Part shown: piece after piece, positions 12,184 through 23,737 of the stretch | Position numbering within the stretch: the stretch's first letter is position 1 | How the letters are laid out: every line of letters begins with the position of its first letter | The notes under the pieces: model-generated | What the model saw: the letters and a program-made list of their open reading frames with translations, nothing else | Databases searched by the model: none | What the model was told of the DNA's origin: nothing | Made by a program: the position numbers and the translations under genes | Source of the DNA: Avena insularis | Taxonomy: Eukaryota > Streptophyta > Magnoliopsida > Poales > Poaceae | Assembly: GCA_023614405.1 (NCBI GenBank) | Contig: CM042694.1 | Location: 90,999,285 to 91,063,284 of the forward strand | Length of the DNA: 64,000 bases | Reading direction: 5' to 3'

Positions 12184-13835
12184 TGATGGGTTCGCAGCAT
12201 AGAAAACAAAAAATTTCCTATGATGTGAACTACTATACGCCAAGATCTATCAACTAGATACAAGCAATGGGTGGATATTCATCCATAGAAATCATACCCT
12301 TGAAGACCGACAAAGTGTAACAAGATTTCACTCGTGGATGATGTAGTCGTTCGCTTGCCGATCTCAAGATCGTGTGGTAGTCCTAGCGCCACAAACCAAT
12401 AGGGCATCCACACTCGCACACACGTTCAGGCCACCGAACAACCTCCGCCTCCTCGCTCTAGCGATGCAGCGGAAGAAGCAACTCCTTCCAGACGAAATGC
12501 CATCGGGAACATGTATCTCGCTAGTCCGAGACCATGGGGGAAAAATACTAGAGGGAGAGAGAGATCCTTCACGAGGAGGTGTGAGAATGAAGGAGGGAGG
12601 AGGGGGCCTTTTATAGGAGGAGGGAGGGGGGAACCCCTCCCCATGGCCGGCGCCCCATGGGGGGGGTGACCCCTCACCTCCCCATTCATGTGGTGGTAAC
12701 TCCCTCCACATTAAAATTCCCCTTCACATTCTCTTTTAAAGTCTCCACTTTAAATGCATTAAATATCTCCAAATTTAATGCTCTCTCATTTAATAAAACT
12801 CCTTTTATTAATTTTATTCAGAATTTTGTTAATTACTTTAATTAACAAACATTCACATAAAACCCCTTGTAACATTTCAATATTACATGTAGAAACAATT
12901 TCAGCAATTTCACCCGAAACAATTTCTGTGTCTATTGAAATAATTCCAGTGCTTTGCAATTCATTCGTCTGAAACATATTTGCTCCAAATGGTGTTGGTT
13001 TTCCTTAAGTGTGTCACCCTACGGTTCGTGAATAATGCAGACATGATCGAGACCCCTCTCAGATCAATAATCAAAAGCGGGACCTAGAGATCCGTACTGA
13101 CTCCCACACATTCAACGATGACTTCTTGTGATCGTGAGAACCTTTAACACTAAGTAACTAAAACCCTTCGTCTCGCGATATATTACATGTCCAAGATTCG
13201 ATCCTCGGTATCTCCATACCTAGTTTGATCTTGTTGTCGACACGTACTCTTTTCTTGTTCCCGTGATATAACATTCTAGTGATCTTATCACTTGCTTGCA
13301 AGCTACCTAATGTGATATCACTAAGAGGGCCCAGAGAATATCTATCCATCATTGGGATGAACAAATCCCACTCTTGATACATGATCCTCTACATAACACT
13401 TTCGTAGTACTGAACCCACCTTTATAATCACCCTTTTACGGTGTGACATTTGATGTTATCAAGATATCCTTCTAGTGTTAGTGATTGACATGATCTCATG
13501 GTCTAAGGTTTAGGATTACTACATTTGATGTTATAGCAATATAAACACAATGACTTTGATCGTAATGCTATACTTCGGATGAATGTTCACCACATCATTC
13601 AACTAATGTTGTGACCTTGTTATTAACAACATCCAATGTCCATGATCAGGAAACCTTGATCATCTTGTTAATCAACGAGCTAGTTTATAAGAGAGGCATA
13701 ACTAGGAACTTTCCTTTCATTTATTAAACACACATGTATTAATGTTTCCAAATCAATACAATTATAGCATGCAAAATAAACATCTATCATATACTTGGAA
13801 TATACATAATAAACTCTCAGGGCATATTCCCTTCA
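12184..13835 (-). mobile_element. F1: solo LTR of an Angela/BARE-like Ty1/copia element
   Basis: On + it starts TGATGGGTTCGCAGC and ends GGCATATTCCCTTCA; on the sense strand it starts TGAAGGGAATATGCCC, close to the start of Angela/BARE-type LTRs. Flanking 5 bp are CCTTG (12179-12183) and CTTTG (13836-13840), a target duplication with one mismatch. No internal copia sequence is attached, so this is a solo LTR from LTR-LTR recombination. A TATA box (TATAAAAGGC, minus strand) is at 12606-12615. Two more LTRs of this family (51864-53493, 61042-62695) have the same right-hand neighbour sequence. The CACTTTATTATTGCC stretch near the sense start of the other copies is missing here. Confidence 0.85.
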
Positions 13836-14062
13836 CTTTGGAGGTATCATCGTCAAACAAAACTTACACATCCTTTAGCTTGGGATCATAGACTTGTGAG
13901 GCCATTTCTCCCTCTCCCAAGCTCGATAGCTGATAGAGCAAAAAGCATGTTAGATGAAGGATACTTTCAAGACGGAGAACTTAGAGTATACACATAAGCA
14001 AGTAAAGGAAACATGGTTACCTTTGGGCATTGGCCGCATTCGAACATGTCATAGGTGATCTT
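13836..14062 (-). pseudogene. Element X antisense gene, internal exon between F1 and element C
   Basis: This short piece continues the X antisense gene. It is homologous to 53494-53720 and 62696-62922, where the same sequence runs without break into the upstream exon. Minus-strand codons such as YDMFECGQCPKV are visible near 14020-14062. Element C is inserted at its right end, with ATCTT (14058-14062) as target duplication. Confidence 0.7.
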
Positions 14063-14560
14063 TGTCGTGGAAATGGCCACGGCAGTCGCTGCCACTGGCA
14101 GCGATTGAGTGTTTCATGAGGAAGAGTTGGCGGCCATCTGCGGTGCGAGATGGGGGCGGATGCACATGGGTTTACCCAGGTTTGCCCCCCGGATGGTAAA
14201 GACCTACTCCTGCTAGATTAGATCATTGGAGAGCGAGTTACAGGGGTGGAGAGCTCGGCGACTAGGCCGCGAGTCGCTTGAGGGGGTGTATGATGGAACG
14301 TAAGTCTCTAAGATATCCTAGGGAGGTTTATATATGGGGCACCTCGCTAGGGTTTACAAGTTACAACCGAACAAGATAAGGATCTGGAGGTCTTGATCTA
14401 ATCCGACTAAGCTTCTGTTACGCTCCTGGGCCTCCAGTTGCCAGTCGCTGGGCCTTTCCTTCCTTCACAGTCCAGTCCCCATCTTTCGGGCGCACTCGCA
14501 GGCCCTTCGGCCCAATCGGAACGTCCTGCTGGGCATACCCCCTTTGGCATATCCCCATCA
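14063..14560 (-). repeat. 3' LTR of element C (498 bp)
   Basis: On + it starts TGTCGTGGAAATGG and ends ATATCCCCATCA. The minus-strand TATA box TATATAAA is at 14327-14334. It matches the split 5' LTR at 30103-30303 and 37587-37888. The outer 5 bp are ATCTT. Confidence 0.9.
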
Positions 14561-14575
14561 GTAGTCCCCGAGGCC
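14561..14575 (-). other. Polypurine-like tract of element C
   Basis: Read on the minus strand: GGCCTCGGGGACTAC directly before the 3' LTR start TGATGGGGATATG. It resembles the tract at the same place in A and B and supports minus-strand sense. Confidence 0.55.
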
Positions 14576-15021
14576 ATCGTTGATGCAGGCGCAGGCGTCC
14601 TTTTGGCGTTCAGAGGCGAGCCCAATTTGGCCCAAATGAGTCGGTGATGGACTCCATTAGAACCAAGGAGAATTCCCCCATGTTTCCATTCGCCGTCCCA
14701 ATGAACGTTATTGCTGCCAAGTCGTCGTCTTGGTGAGTGGAAAAGACTGGCGGGTAGTGGGTGAAATAAAGGAGTTGGACCGTCAAATCTGGTCAAACTA
14801 TCCGTTGGAATTTCCAATGGTAACTTCGGCGCAATTACAGTGAGTAACGGCTATCCCGATTTTGGCGGGTGGCATTCCCATATAAGGGGAGTGATGGTTC
14901 AGCTCTGCAGACCTTCTTCGTATTCTTCATTCTTCCTCATTCATTCTCCCTGTCTCCAATCTCCCTGCCTACATTCTTCCGTCTTGTCCTTTCCGCATCG
15001 TGCGATTCCACATCCTACCCG

Positions 15022-17983
15022 ATGGCGCCTCCCTAAGGCTCATGGGGGAATTCCAAGTGTACCACAGCCCAGCTTAAATCTTTCGAGGACGTCGGAGTAC
15101 TCCACAAGGGGAACTGGCGGGTTCCGCCCTCCTCTGAGACCGAGCCAAAGCCGCAACCCGGTGAGTTCATCTGCTTACCCAGTCATCTTGAGAGGGGTCT
15201 GGGATTCCCTACCTCGCTCTTCTTCTGCCGCTTTTGCGCGTACTATGTGATCAAGCCATCGGATCTTGGTCCGCACAGCATCGAGCAGCTGGCGATCTTC
15301 ATCGCCTTCTGGGAATGCTACTTCGGCTATAGGCTGTATTTCCCACTATGGCTGGAACTCTTCCACGGCCGCATCGGGCACGAGGCGTCCGGTGGCATGA
15401 TGTTGGCCGCAGGTGGCGTCACATTCTAGCTGAAGCCCAAGGCCAACTTTGTCAAGCTCCTCCTGCCGAAGAAGGCCGCCAGCAAGTGGAAGAAGAGCTG
15501 GTTCTACGTCAAAGAGGCCACTCCCTCCGACGAGGTGGCTCTTCCTAAATTCATCGTCGAGAGGAGCGAGCCTCGCCGGTTGGCGCCGAAGAAGCTTCCC
15601 GAAGATCAGCGGATGGCCATCACGGAAATGATGGACCAGATCCAGAAGCTGAAGGACCAGGGGTTGATTCCGATCAACCTCTACAACTACTGGCTCGGGC
15701 GGCGCCTGGTTCCGCTAGCGGCTCGGCCGCACTGGATGTACGAGTACGGCGGGAAGCATGATCCATCCCGAACCAGCAAAGAATCATGGGAGGCCGAGGA
15801 CTACAAGGCCGTCCTGAAGAAGATCACCAATGCCGAGTTCACCAGCGTGGCAGTCGGGGTCGCCCCGTACACTCCTGTGAAGAATGAAGCCCCCACAGTA
15901 AGTTCTCTTCCCAGTCGCTATGTCCGTAGTTCAGTCCTCAGTCTCCGCGTTTGGTGTTTTACTCGTGGTGGTTCTCAGCTTTTTCAGGTGTTGGAGGGCT
16001 GGCTCCCTCCGCTCGACGAAGAGGTTCCCCAGGAACTGGAGGAAGACTCCGAGGGAGATTCTTCCGACAACAACGAGGATGAGGAAGAGGTTCCTCCCCC
16101 AGCGCCTGTGGCTCACAAGACTCGCATGCAGAAACAACGTGAGTTCGAGGCGCAGCGCAGACGAACGGCGAAGAGCACACGCCTGCGTCGACATCTGCTA
16201 CGCCGTCGAAGCCCGCGCGCAAGCCCAAGTCACCAGCGAAGAAGCCCATGTCGCCGTCCAAATCGGCGGTGGTGTTCGAGTCAGATGATGACTCCGATGA
16301 TAAGGGTTCCCCCGAAGTCTCGCACAAGGCTCCAAAGGATACAGTCCCGACAAAGGGGTTGGAGGGCGAGGTCATGGAGGTAGTGGTAGAGGTTCCCCTG
16401 GCGGCGATTGCACCGATGGCCTCGGGGGTTCCAAGCCAAGAAGCGGCTGAGGCGATGACGTCCAAGTCGCCGCAGCCGTCAAGGGCGGCCGCGTCGGAGC
16501 CGGAGATCCCGGCGACCGCGGCTTCATCATCGAGGAAGCCCGTGGTTTCGTGGGCTTCAGACGTCTTCGAGAGGGGGCTCACCCGCAAGTTGGGTCCCGA
16601 GTTGGACATGCCCGCCCACATCAGCACCGTGCTTCGCGTCCTTCCGGTCGCTAAGTGAGTACTGCTTCTTCATCCTGATTCGCCTCGCTCCTTTTGTATT
16701 GTCATTATGTTGATTGAGGGAACTCGTGCAGGTCGGGGGCCAAGAAGATTGGCCGTCCATCGGTGGCTAAGATTCCGCCGACCGCCCCCACGGGAGAGGG
16801 CGACCTCCCCAAGAAGAGAAAGGCTACCAGAGATGTGGCGACCACAGAAGTCGCGAAGAAGCAGAAGGGGGGTGCCGACAACGCCGCGGCCAAGGACAGC
16901 GCCATGGAGCCAGATGCTGCGTCAATCGCCGAAGAGGTAGTGGCGACACGATCGGAACCAGTCTTGGCTGCGTCCGTGCCGAAAGCGCCGGTCCTGACAC
17001 CCAGTGCCCCCGCCAGAGCGTCGGCGACGTTCCCGCGCTTCATGGCGAGGGGGTTTCCAGGTGTGGCAGACACCCAGTCTCCGCAGAGTCCAGAGATCGT
17101 GGATGCGGATATTGGGTCCTGTCATGGGCGCACTTCCTTCACGATCCCATCGACTGACGCCGGGGAACTTCACAGGATGCTCGGCACTGCTATTCAGGTA
17201 TGTCCAATCCCTGAGTTCCTAGTCGCTGAATTTCAGCGGCTGGGAACTGAATGTCTTGCTCCTCTCCAGTCCCCAAATTCCTAGTCGCTGAATTTCGGCG
17301 GCTAGGAATTGAGTTTCTTTTTCCTTCTCCAGTCGCCGAGTTCCTGGTCGCTGAATTTCAGCGGCTGGGAACTAGGTTTTGTTTTGTCAAATGCTGAGGC
17401 GAGTTGTTTGTTTGCAGGGATTGCAAAGGGAGTCGACCGATCGGCAGTCCGCAAGAGAGCGCTTGGAGCGTGACTTGCGCGAAGCACAAGAGGAGAACCA
17501 GCGGCTTCAGGAAACTATTGGTGAGTATTTGTTTGTCTTTCTTTTGCTCTGTCGGGTGTGAGCTAGTCGTGTATAGTACGCTGATGGTTTCTCTTGCAGA
17601 TGGTTTCTCGGCTGAGATTTCCAAGGCCCGTGAGGGGTATGTTACAGTCGCCGAGCTGGACGCGGCGAATGGACGAATAGCCTCCCTGGTCCAGGAGTTG
17701 GAGGAGGCGAAAGCGGCCTCAATTTCTTCGGAGGAGCGAGCGAAGGCTGCCGTCGCTGCGGCTGAGGAAGAACGCAAAGCCACGGATTCCATCATCGTGG
17801 GGCTGCACAACGAGCAAACTGCCTTGGAGAAGCACGTCATGGAGAGCTGCCGCAAACTCCTTGGTGAGTCTCTGTCTTTGCCTGACCCATTTGTCGAGTC
17901 CCCGATTTGGGGGTTTCATAGTTTCACTGACACCTGACTTTGTAGCTGTGGTAGGCCAAAGGGATCCGGTGGTGCAAACTTAC
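15022..17983 (+). pseudogene. Spliced antisense gene of element C, Transposase_28-like
   Basis: It runs opposite to element C. The likely ATG is at 15022, but a TAA follows four codons later and a TAG lies at 15427, so it is a pseudogene. The N-terminal block is typical of the family (SHLERGLGFPTSLFF, YVIKPSDLGPHSIEQL, LPKKAASKWKKSWFYVKEA, then YWLGRRLVPLAARPHWMYEY). Introns are clear: donor CACA|GTAAGT at about 15898 with acceptor TTTTTCAG at about 15988; donor GTGAGT at about 16656 with acceptor GTGCAG at about 16731; donor CAG|GTATGT at about 17198; acceptor TTTGCAG at about 17418; donor GTGAGT at about 17520; donor near 17862. Middle exons are acidic, then Ala/Pro/Lys-rich; later exons are coiled coil (17424-17519, 17601-17861). 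The next exon is cut by element B at 17983. Function unknown. Confidence 0.8.
17216..17375. repeat. Three tandem units of about 62 bp with internal palindrome, in an intron of the C antisense gene
   Basis: Units start at 17216, 17278 and 17341. Each opens with a near-palindrome (TTCCTAGTCGCTGAATTTC followed by AGCGGCTGGGAAC) that could fold into a hairpin of about 15 bp arms. The three units differ by few bases. They lie between the donor at about 17198 and the acceptor at about 17418. The sequence is unrelated to the 59-bp array of A and B. Confidence 0.85.
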
Positions 17984-18770
17984 TGTCGTGGTGGTGTCAC
18001 GGCAGATGCCATGGATAGGCTAAAGGTGGGGACTAATACATGCTAGGGGAATCCAGGGAGGGATAGTGAAGTGATTCTCCACACAGAAGTTTATATTTGC
18101 TTTGCCTCCAAGGTTACAAGTGCTCCTAGAGCTGTATTGGCGAGAGGTGGAAGAAGGAGCTCTCTTACTCTCGCTCCCAGATCACACCTAAAACCCTAGC
18201 CAAATCAGAAAAATCGGAACCTCCTCTACAGAAGCCCTAGCCCTCCTTATATAGGGGGGGGGGCTAGGTCTCCACTTAGGGCATACGTGGAGGCATATTC
18301 CTAAGAATATGCCATCTCCCAAAGTAGTAAGCCGACCGGGTTACTTTTCCCTTGCGTCACACATGCAGAGGCTACGTGAGCCTCTGCGGCGCCCGCATCA
18401 GCCGACATGGGCATCGTCACCCCTGTCGGCCACGCCTCAGTGGTCCTGCCCTTGTCTGCTTCGCTCAGGCAGTGCATACCGGGGCTTCTTTTGACCAGCG
18501 AGATTCCTTCCTTCTCCTAGAAGCTAGATGTGACCCGGATCATAGTTGATCCGGCCACACCCGTTCCTGCATACAAGTTAAACATGCATTTCCGACTTAC
18601 TGCTTAAGTCGGTTGAGACTTAGTTAGGCGAACGCCCCCTGGTCCGGGTTACCCCGTGATTCGGCCCGCCTTGAGGTGACCCGGCCAGCATCCGCTTTGG
18701 CCTTGCCGAACCTCGGCTAACTCGGCCTTTATACCCTGGCGTGACCCTACCCGGGGGTATCCCCCCAACA
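17984..18770 (-). repeat. 3' LTR of element B (787 bp)
   Basis: On + it starts TGTCGTGGTGGTGTCACGG and ends ATCCCCCCAACA. The minus-strand TATA box TATATAAGG is at 18245-18253. It is the inverted homologue of 5641-6419. Confidence 0.85.
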
Positions 18771-18785
18771 TTAGTCCCCGAAGCT
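18771..18785 (-). other. Polypurine-like tract of element B
   Basis: On the minus strand this reads AGCTTCGGGGACTAA directly before the LTR start TGTTGGGGGG, matching the tract of element A apart from one base. Confidence 0.55.
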
Positions 18786-19447
18786 GGTGCGGTCTTAGCT
18801 TCCTCGGCAATTATGTTTGACCTTTGGACGTTATTTCCGAGTTACCTCCTTGTCTCGGGTTATATGGATTTACGTTCCCCTTGCACGTTCCAAGTTTTCA
18901 CTTGCCGGCCGGGTTATCACTTCAACTCGGACCTCATGGTTTTACTTTCCCTCTACACATTCCAAGTTTTCACTTGCTGGCCGGGTTACCACGGTCCTAT
19001 TCGGGTCTTGCTTCCTTCTCTCGTACGCCAACCCGCGTGGAGGCTAATCATTATGTTTTCTCATTTTAAGGGCCAGCACAGTAACCGCCGTAGTAATTGT
19101 CAGTCATCACTGTGCGCGGGTCGCGTCACGCCTGCCTCCTCGTTTACCGCATCAACGCGTCATGTCATGGGACCAACTCCACCCTGTGGCCTTCCGTGTG
19201 GCTCCTTGCCGATTAGTCGATGAGGGTGATACACGGCCACTGCGTGTGGCGTGCCCGCAGAACGCGATCCCACTTTCTCCTCGTGGGAGAGGTTAAATAG
19301 AGGAGGGGCGCATCCCTTAGGCTTTTCCCCTTACCGCGCCCCTCTGCCCTTTGCTCTTCTTCTTCGTCTTCCTCGCGACCGCACCGCCGCCAGTGCTCCC
19401 AAGCAGCAGCGCCACCGCCGCATCTTTTCCCCCACATCTCTGCGTCG

Positions 19448-22303
19448 TTGCCACCGCTACATGCCTCCTCCACCACGGGTCGCTGCCAATCTAGGCCTTT
19501 ACTCCCCGCCGCCGCTAGCGCCAGTGAGGGCAGCGATCATCAGATGACGGAGGAGGAGCTCGTCGTTGCTGAGCAAGAGATGGAGGAGGACTCCGTCGCT
19601 GCGGAACATGGTGCGTGGGCCGGGTCCTGGGTCTGCCAAGATGACCTGGACTGGCTCTACCGGACCAGACGCATCCCTGCCGGCGTCGCTGCTCGCCTTG
19701 CTTCCGCCGAACTGGCCCCCTCACCCAATTCGGGTGAGTACGTCGTGTTCTTGTCCCACTTCCAGCAGGGGTACGGTCTGCCGGTCAGCGACTTCTTCTA
19801 GGATTGTCTTAGCACTTACGAACTCCAGCCGCACCACCTTCCTGCCAACACCATTACTTCTCTTTCCTCTTTCGCCTCCACGATCGAAGGGTACGCCGGA
19901 CTATGGCCCACGAAGGAGCTATGGATCCGGTTTTTCGGCCTTCGTCGTAATGTCATTCCGAATGTAGAGCTAGATCCGGAGGACAAGCAGCTCACTCAAT
20001 TCGGAGCTGCGTCCATCTCACCCCGGAGGTTTTCCATTTCCCCCCGAGTCACCGGGCTGGACTCCCGGAGAGGTTTGGCCCGGCCAAATTTTCGACCCAG
20101 ATGAATACAGCCGCTAAGGCAATCAACCTCGCGGGTCGGATGATGGAGGTACATCACTTCCCCTTTAGATGCTGTAGATAATAACCATTAGTCCCTGAGC
20201 CTCCGGGGGAGTAACTTGTTACTCGGCCGGATGCTCCTTAGAAAACTAACGTAATCCCATGATAGCTTCGAATATGCACATACCTAGAGCCGGGTTAAGT
20301 TCCACTTGGCCTGGATCTTGTAAACTTCTAATATGCACACACCTAGAGCCGGGTTAAGTTCCGCTTGGCCCGGATCTTGTACACTTCGAATATGCACAGG
20401 TCTAGAGCCGGGTTAAGTTCCACTTAGCCTGGATCTCGTACACTTCGAATATGCACACGCCTAGAGCCGGGTTAAGTTCCACTTGGCCCAGATCTTGTAC
20501 ACTTCGAATATGCACACGCCTAGAGCCGGGTTAAGTTCCACTTGGCTTGGATCTCGTAGACTTCGAATATGCCCACACCTAGAGCCGGGTTAAGTTCCAC
20601 TTGGACCGGATCTTGTACACTTCGAATATGCACACACCTAGATCCGGGTTAAGTTCCACTTGGCCCGGATCTTGTACACTTCGAATATGCACACACCTAG
20701 AGCCGGGTTAAGTTCCACTTGGCCTGGATCTTGTACACTTCGAATATGCACACATCTAGAGCCGGGTTAAGTTCCACTTGGCCCGGATCTTGTACACGTC
20801 GAATATGCACACACCTAGAGCCGGGTTAAGTTCCACTTGTCCGGGATCTTGTACACTTCAATTGTGCACCAAGGTAATGTATGTTTTTGTACTCTTTTCA
20901 GGTGACCACCTATCGTCGGAGTGCTGAATTCCAACGTCTGCTGGATACCCACAAGATGCTACGCGCAAAGCAAGCCGCACTTCTCACGGAGCACGAGAAA
21001 AGGGGTAAATTTCTTCCTTGGTGCTTCTCCGTTTTCCTTCATCTTCCTCTGCCGAACTAATCTCATTATTCAGTTTTCGCAGCTGGGGTGGAGGCTGAGA
21101 ACAAGCTCATGAGGAAGAATCTAGATCAGATTAAGGGTAAGCTACTTTTGTCTGACCCTGCTTTGCTTTCCATCTTCTTTTCTTCTTGGCTCGGCAAACA
21201 TTCATACCTCGGCTCTGCCGGGTCAACACGCTATTTCAGCATCTCTTGAAGATAGTGTGCCCGTGCCTGACATGATGCTGCATTTTCTCGAACAAGCAGG
21301 GCAGCATCAGGCCGAGCTCAAAAAGAAAGACGATGAGCTTGCCCTCCTCCGAACCAAGAACGACGAGATTGTCAAGCTAAAGGCAGAAATGAAGAAGATG
21401 AAGGCGCAGCACCAAACCGAGCTTGAAAAGGCTGGCCAAGACTACACTGAAGAGCGCGAGCGCCTCAACCTCCAAATTGCTAAGGACCGCGAACTTCTCC
21501 AGGAGGCCGACGTCAAACTTGAGTCGGCGAACGCTGAACTGGTGCAGCTCCACCAAAGACGCGATAATTGCATCAATGAATTGACCTGGATCCACAGCCA
21601 CATTTCACGTAAGTTCCTTTCCCTTATCCGACATACTTCTCCGGGTTACTTCATATGTCTTTTCTTCAGCTTCTTCCTTTGCCTTGTTTTCAGGCAAATT
21701 TCTAGAGGGCACTGCTACTGCGAGCGCAGCCGTTGCCAATTTCCACCAAGAGAGGGGTACTCCCGTCGCTCCTGACGGTGAGGACATTCCCTATGACATG
21801 GAGGACCTATTGGTCAGCCTGTCATCTCGCGTGGAAATCATCAAGAACTACGGCAAGGATCTCCTCGACGTTTCAGTCTGAGTCTTCAACACGTTCTGGC
21901 CCGGCGAGGAGACTCCGAAGAGAATCGCAATCCTTGCTGAAAAGCTGACGGAGATCGAGACCCAACTCAACCTTTGGAGGGAGTCCGCTGGACGTGCTGC
22001 AACAGAGACCGTCCTTCACCACATACTCACGTGGTATGAGAAGATCGATCTCAGCCTCCTGACGCACCTGCGCACCGACCAATGACCCAGAATGGGTAGC
22101 TCGGCGCCAGGCTTGCGCCCATAGCCTCATTCAATATGCTCCCATTCACGAATGGACTGAGGGTCCGAGCTTCCTGGAAGCCGCTGGTGACAAAGAGGTC
22201 GAGAATGTTGAAGATGGTTCAGACGAGGATGGAGAGGACGATGCCTCGGATATCGAAGAAGGCGAAGATGATGCCGAACTTCCTCCTCTTGCTGCTCCTT
22301 AAG
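19448..22303 (+). pseudogene. Spliced antisense gene of element B, internally deleted
   Basis: Homologue of the element A gene. An in-frame ATG at 19448 precedes the one at 19544 (TEEELVVAEQEMEED). The conserved N-terminal block (SHFQQGYGLPVSDFF) ends at a TAG (19799-19801) and resumes as TYELQPHHLPANTI. At about 20070-20090 the sequence jumps from the GLDS region straight to the exon just before the minisatellite intron, so roughly 1.8 kb present in A (about 4490-2690) is missing. Downstream, coiled-coil exons (20903-21005, 21250-21600) and the C-terminal exons (21700-22303) follow with GT-AG introns. A TGA at about 21879 interrupts the last part. The protein ends acidic. Function unknown; clearly broken. 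Confidence 0.8.
20266..20868. repeat. 59-bp minisatellite, about 10 units, inside an intron of the element B antisense gene
   Basis: Units begin CTTCGAATATGCACAC and repeat every 59 bp (20266, 20325 and on). They are the reverse complement of the array at 1880-2490 and sit in the homologous intron, ending just before the acceptor TTTTCAG at about 20900. Copy number is close to that in element A. Confidence 0.95.
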
Positions 22304-22925
22304 TAAAAACACTTGAAAACTTATCAGATCCCCGGTATGCCGGGTGGAATTGTATCCCGTACTTATGTGATATTTTGCTACTAAGTTTGTATGCCGGATT
22401 AATTTGGGCGTAGTCCCCGAGTTTCATTTTCTTGTTCGTCCAATCTTCTGGCTCGGTTCATGTCTACCTTGATTTGGTTCTACAACTTACGAATCCGAGC
22501 TTAAAAAATTGTTTTAACAATACTTAGAAACTTTTAGGCTTAGCTCAAAATAATTTAGCATAATAGTTTGAAAGTAAATACAAGGTTAGTCCGAAAAACA
22601 AATGTCGGCTCGATTAAGTTCTTTTCATTAGTTGTTTTTCATGTGCTACGCAATTCCAAACTTGTTCTCTTGCTTGCCATGAAGCCAATTCTTGTTGGAC
22701 ATCAGTAAGTCAAAGAGTTGGGTTTTTGGTGCTCACACACTACTAATCCGAGTTAAGTAGAACAACTTACTCCAGCTAACATAAAAATAATGAAAAACAA
22801 CAAATATTGTTAAGGCAGTCCCCGAGTTACTGCTCGAGGTGCCAACATTTCATTGATAGGCTCATTGCCGGCATATATACCGACATATGAGAAGACTCAG
22901 ATACATACACTTCTCTGCTAAGTGT
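22304..22925. other. Spacer between convergent antisense gene and integrase of element B
   Basis: The + strand gene ends at 22303 and the minus-strand integrase ends near 22926. The left 440 bp of this spacer are homologous to 1-439 in element A (inverted). AT-rich; no further coding signal seen. Confidence 0.55.
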
Positions 22926-23450
22926 AGAAAGGACGAAGTAGAGCTACATTCCGTGGGCCCTTAGATTCCTCGCCGGACCTGTCCGCCTTGTTCTTTTCCT
23001 GTGGCTTTGCATCTATAAGATAATAAGAGTCATTGTGCAAATCTTTGCTCACGATGAACGACCCTTCCCATGGGGGGATAATTTATGCATGCCGGCAGTA
23101 CATTGTACCAACCGGAGCACCAGATTGCCTTCCTGAAAGACTCGGGGGCTTAATTTCCGGCTATGATAGCGTCAGAGATTTTGCTGATATATGGCGGATC
23201 TAGACAATGCCAGTTCTCTCGCTTCTTCCAGCAGATCAACATCATTTTGCCGGGCTTCTTGCACTTCGGCTTCTGTGTATCGGGTGACCCTAGGCGAATC
23301 ATGCTCTATGTCGGCTGGTAATACAGCTTCTGCCCCATATACTAGAAAAAACGGCGTATAGCCTGTTGATCGATTCAGAGTTGTTCTTAAACTCCACAGT
23401 ACCGCTGGTAGTTCTTCTATCCAGCACCCCACTGATCTTTGCATGGCTGT
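22926..23450 (-). pseudogene. Element B integrase C-terminal fragment
   Basis: Minus-strand codons read CWIEELPAVLWSLRTTLNRS, TPFFLVYGAEAVLPADIE, then a degraded middle and WEGSFIVSKDLHNDSYYLID, ending near 22926. This is the end of a gypsy integrase. The catalytic core that should precede it (to the right) is absent because element B is truncated near 23450. Stops near 23170 and in the linker confirm decay. Confidence 0.75.
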
Positions 23451-23459
23451 GAGAAGCGT

Positions 23460-23733
23460 GTACCAGTTGTCTTGGCCCGGTGGGCTAGTCAGGCTAGGAG
23501 ACTCCAATGGTAGCTCCGGGTTGGCGTTTTTGTGGACGACCCAAGGCCCGAATATTTCCGATGCCCTTGTGCCGCACTACTTAGCCATGCTGGTCGCTCG
23601 ACCAGAGGTTGACTTCCGTAAGCAGCGTATTGCTAGTATGTACGAGTGCGAGTGGCACAAGAATATGGTGAGTGGACACAATTTGTGCAATCCGGATGAA
23701 TTTCATTATATATTCCGATGGAGTACAATGTGA
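23460..23733 (+). pseudogene. Possible last exon of the element C antisense gene
   Basis: An open + strand frame runs to a TGA at 23731-23733 and stops 5 bp short of the convergent stop of element C integrase (23738). That position is where the C antisense gene should end if element B is removed. Readable segments include PHYLAMLVARPEVDFRKQRI and ASMYECEWHKNM. I do not recognise a domain; the assignment rests on position and strand only. Confidence 0.4.
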
Positions 23734-23737
23734 GGTT

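Larger units (their letters stand above)
17984..23450 (-). mobile_element. Element B: 3' portion of an A-family gypsy element nested in element C
   Basis: It carries the 3' LTR (17984-18770), a purine tract, a + strand antisense gene (19448-22303) and a minus-strand integrase fragment (about 22926-23450). This is the inverted counterpart of element A. The left end lies inside an exon of the C antisense gene. The right end is not a normal LTR: integrase codons stop near 23450 and the sequence changes to what is probably the remaining C antisense gene. So the 5' part of B (5' LTR, gag, RT) is deleted and no target duplication can be paired (left flank CTTAC, 17979-17983). Confidence 0.8.

Noticed and set aside
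17995..18770. LTR start at TGTCACGG (17995) and A LTR end at GTGACA (6408)
   Set aside because: The next 11 bp outside (CCACCACGACA) are shared by A and B although their hosts differ, so the LTR is 11 bp longer.
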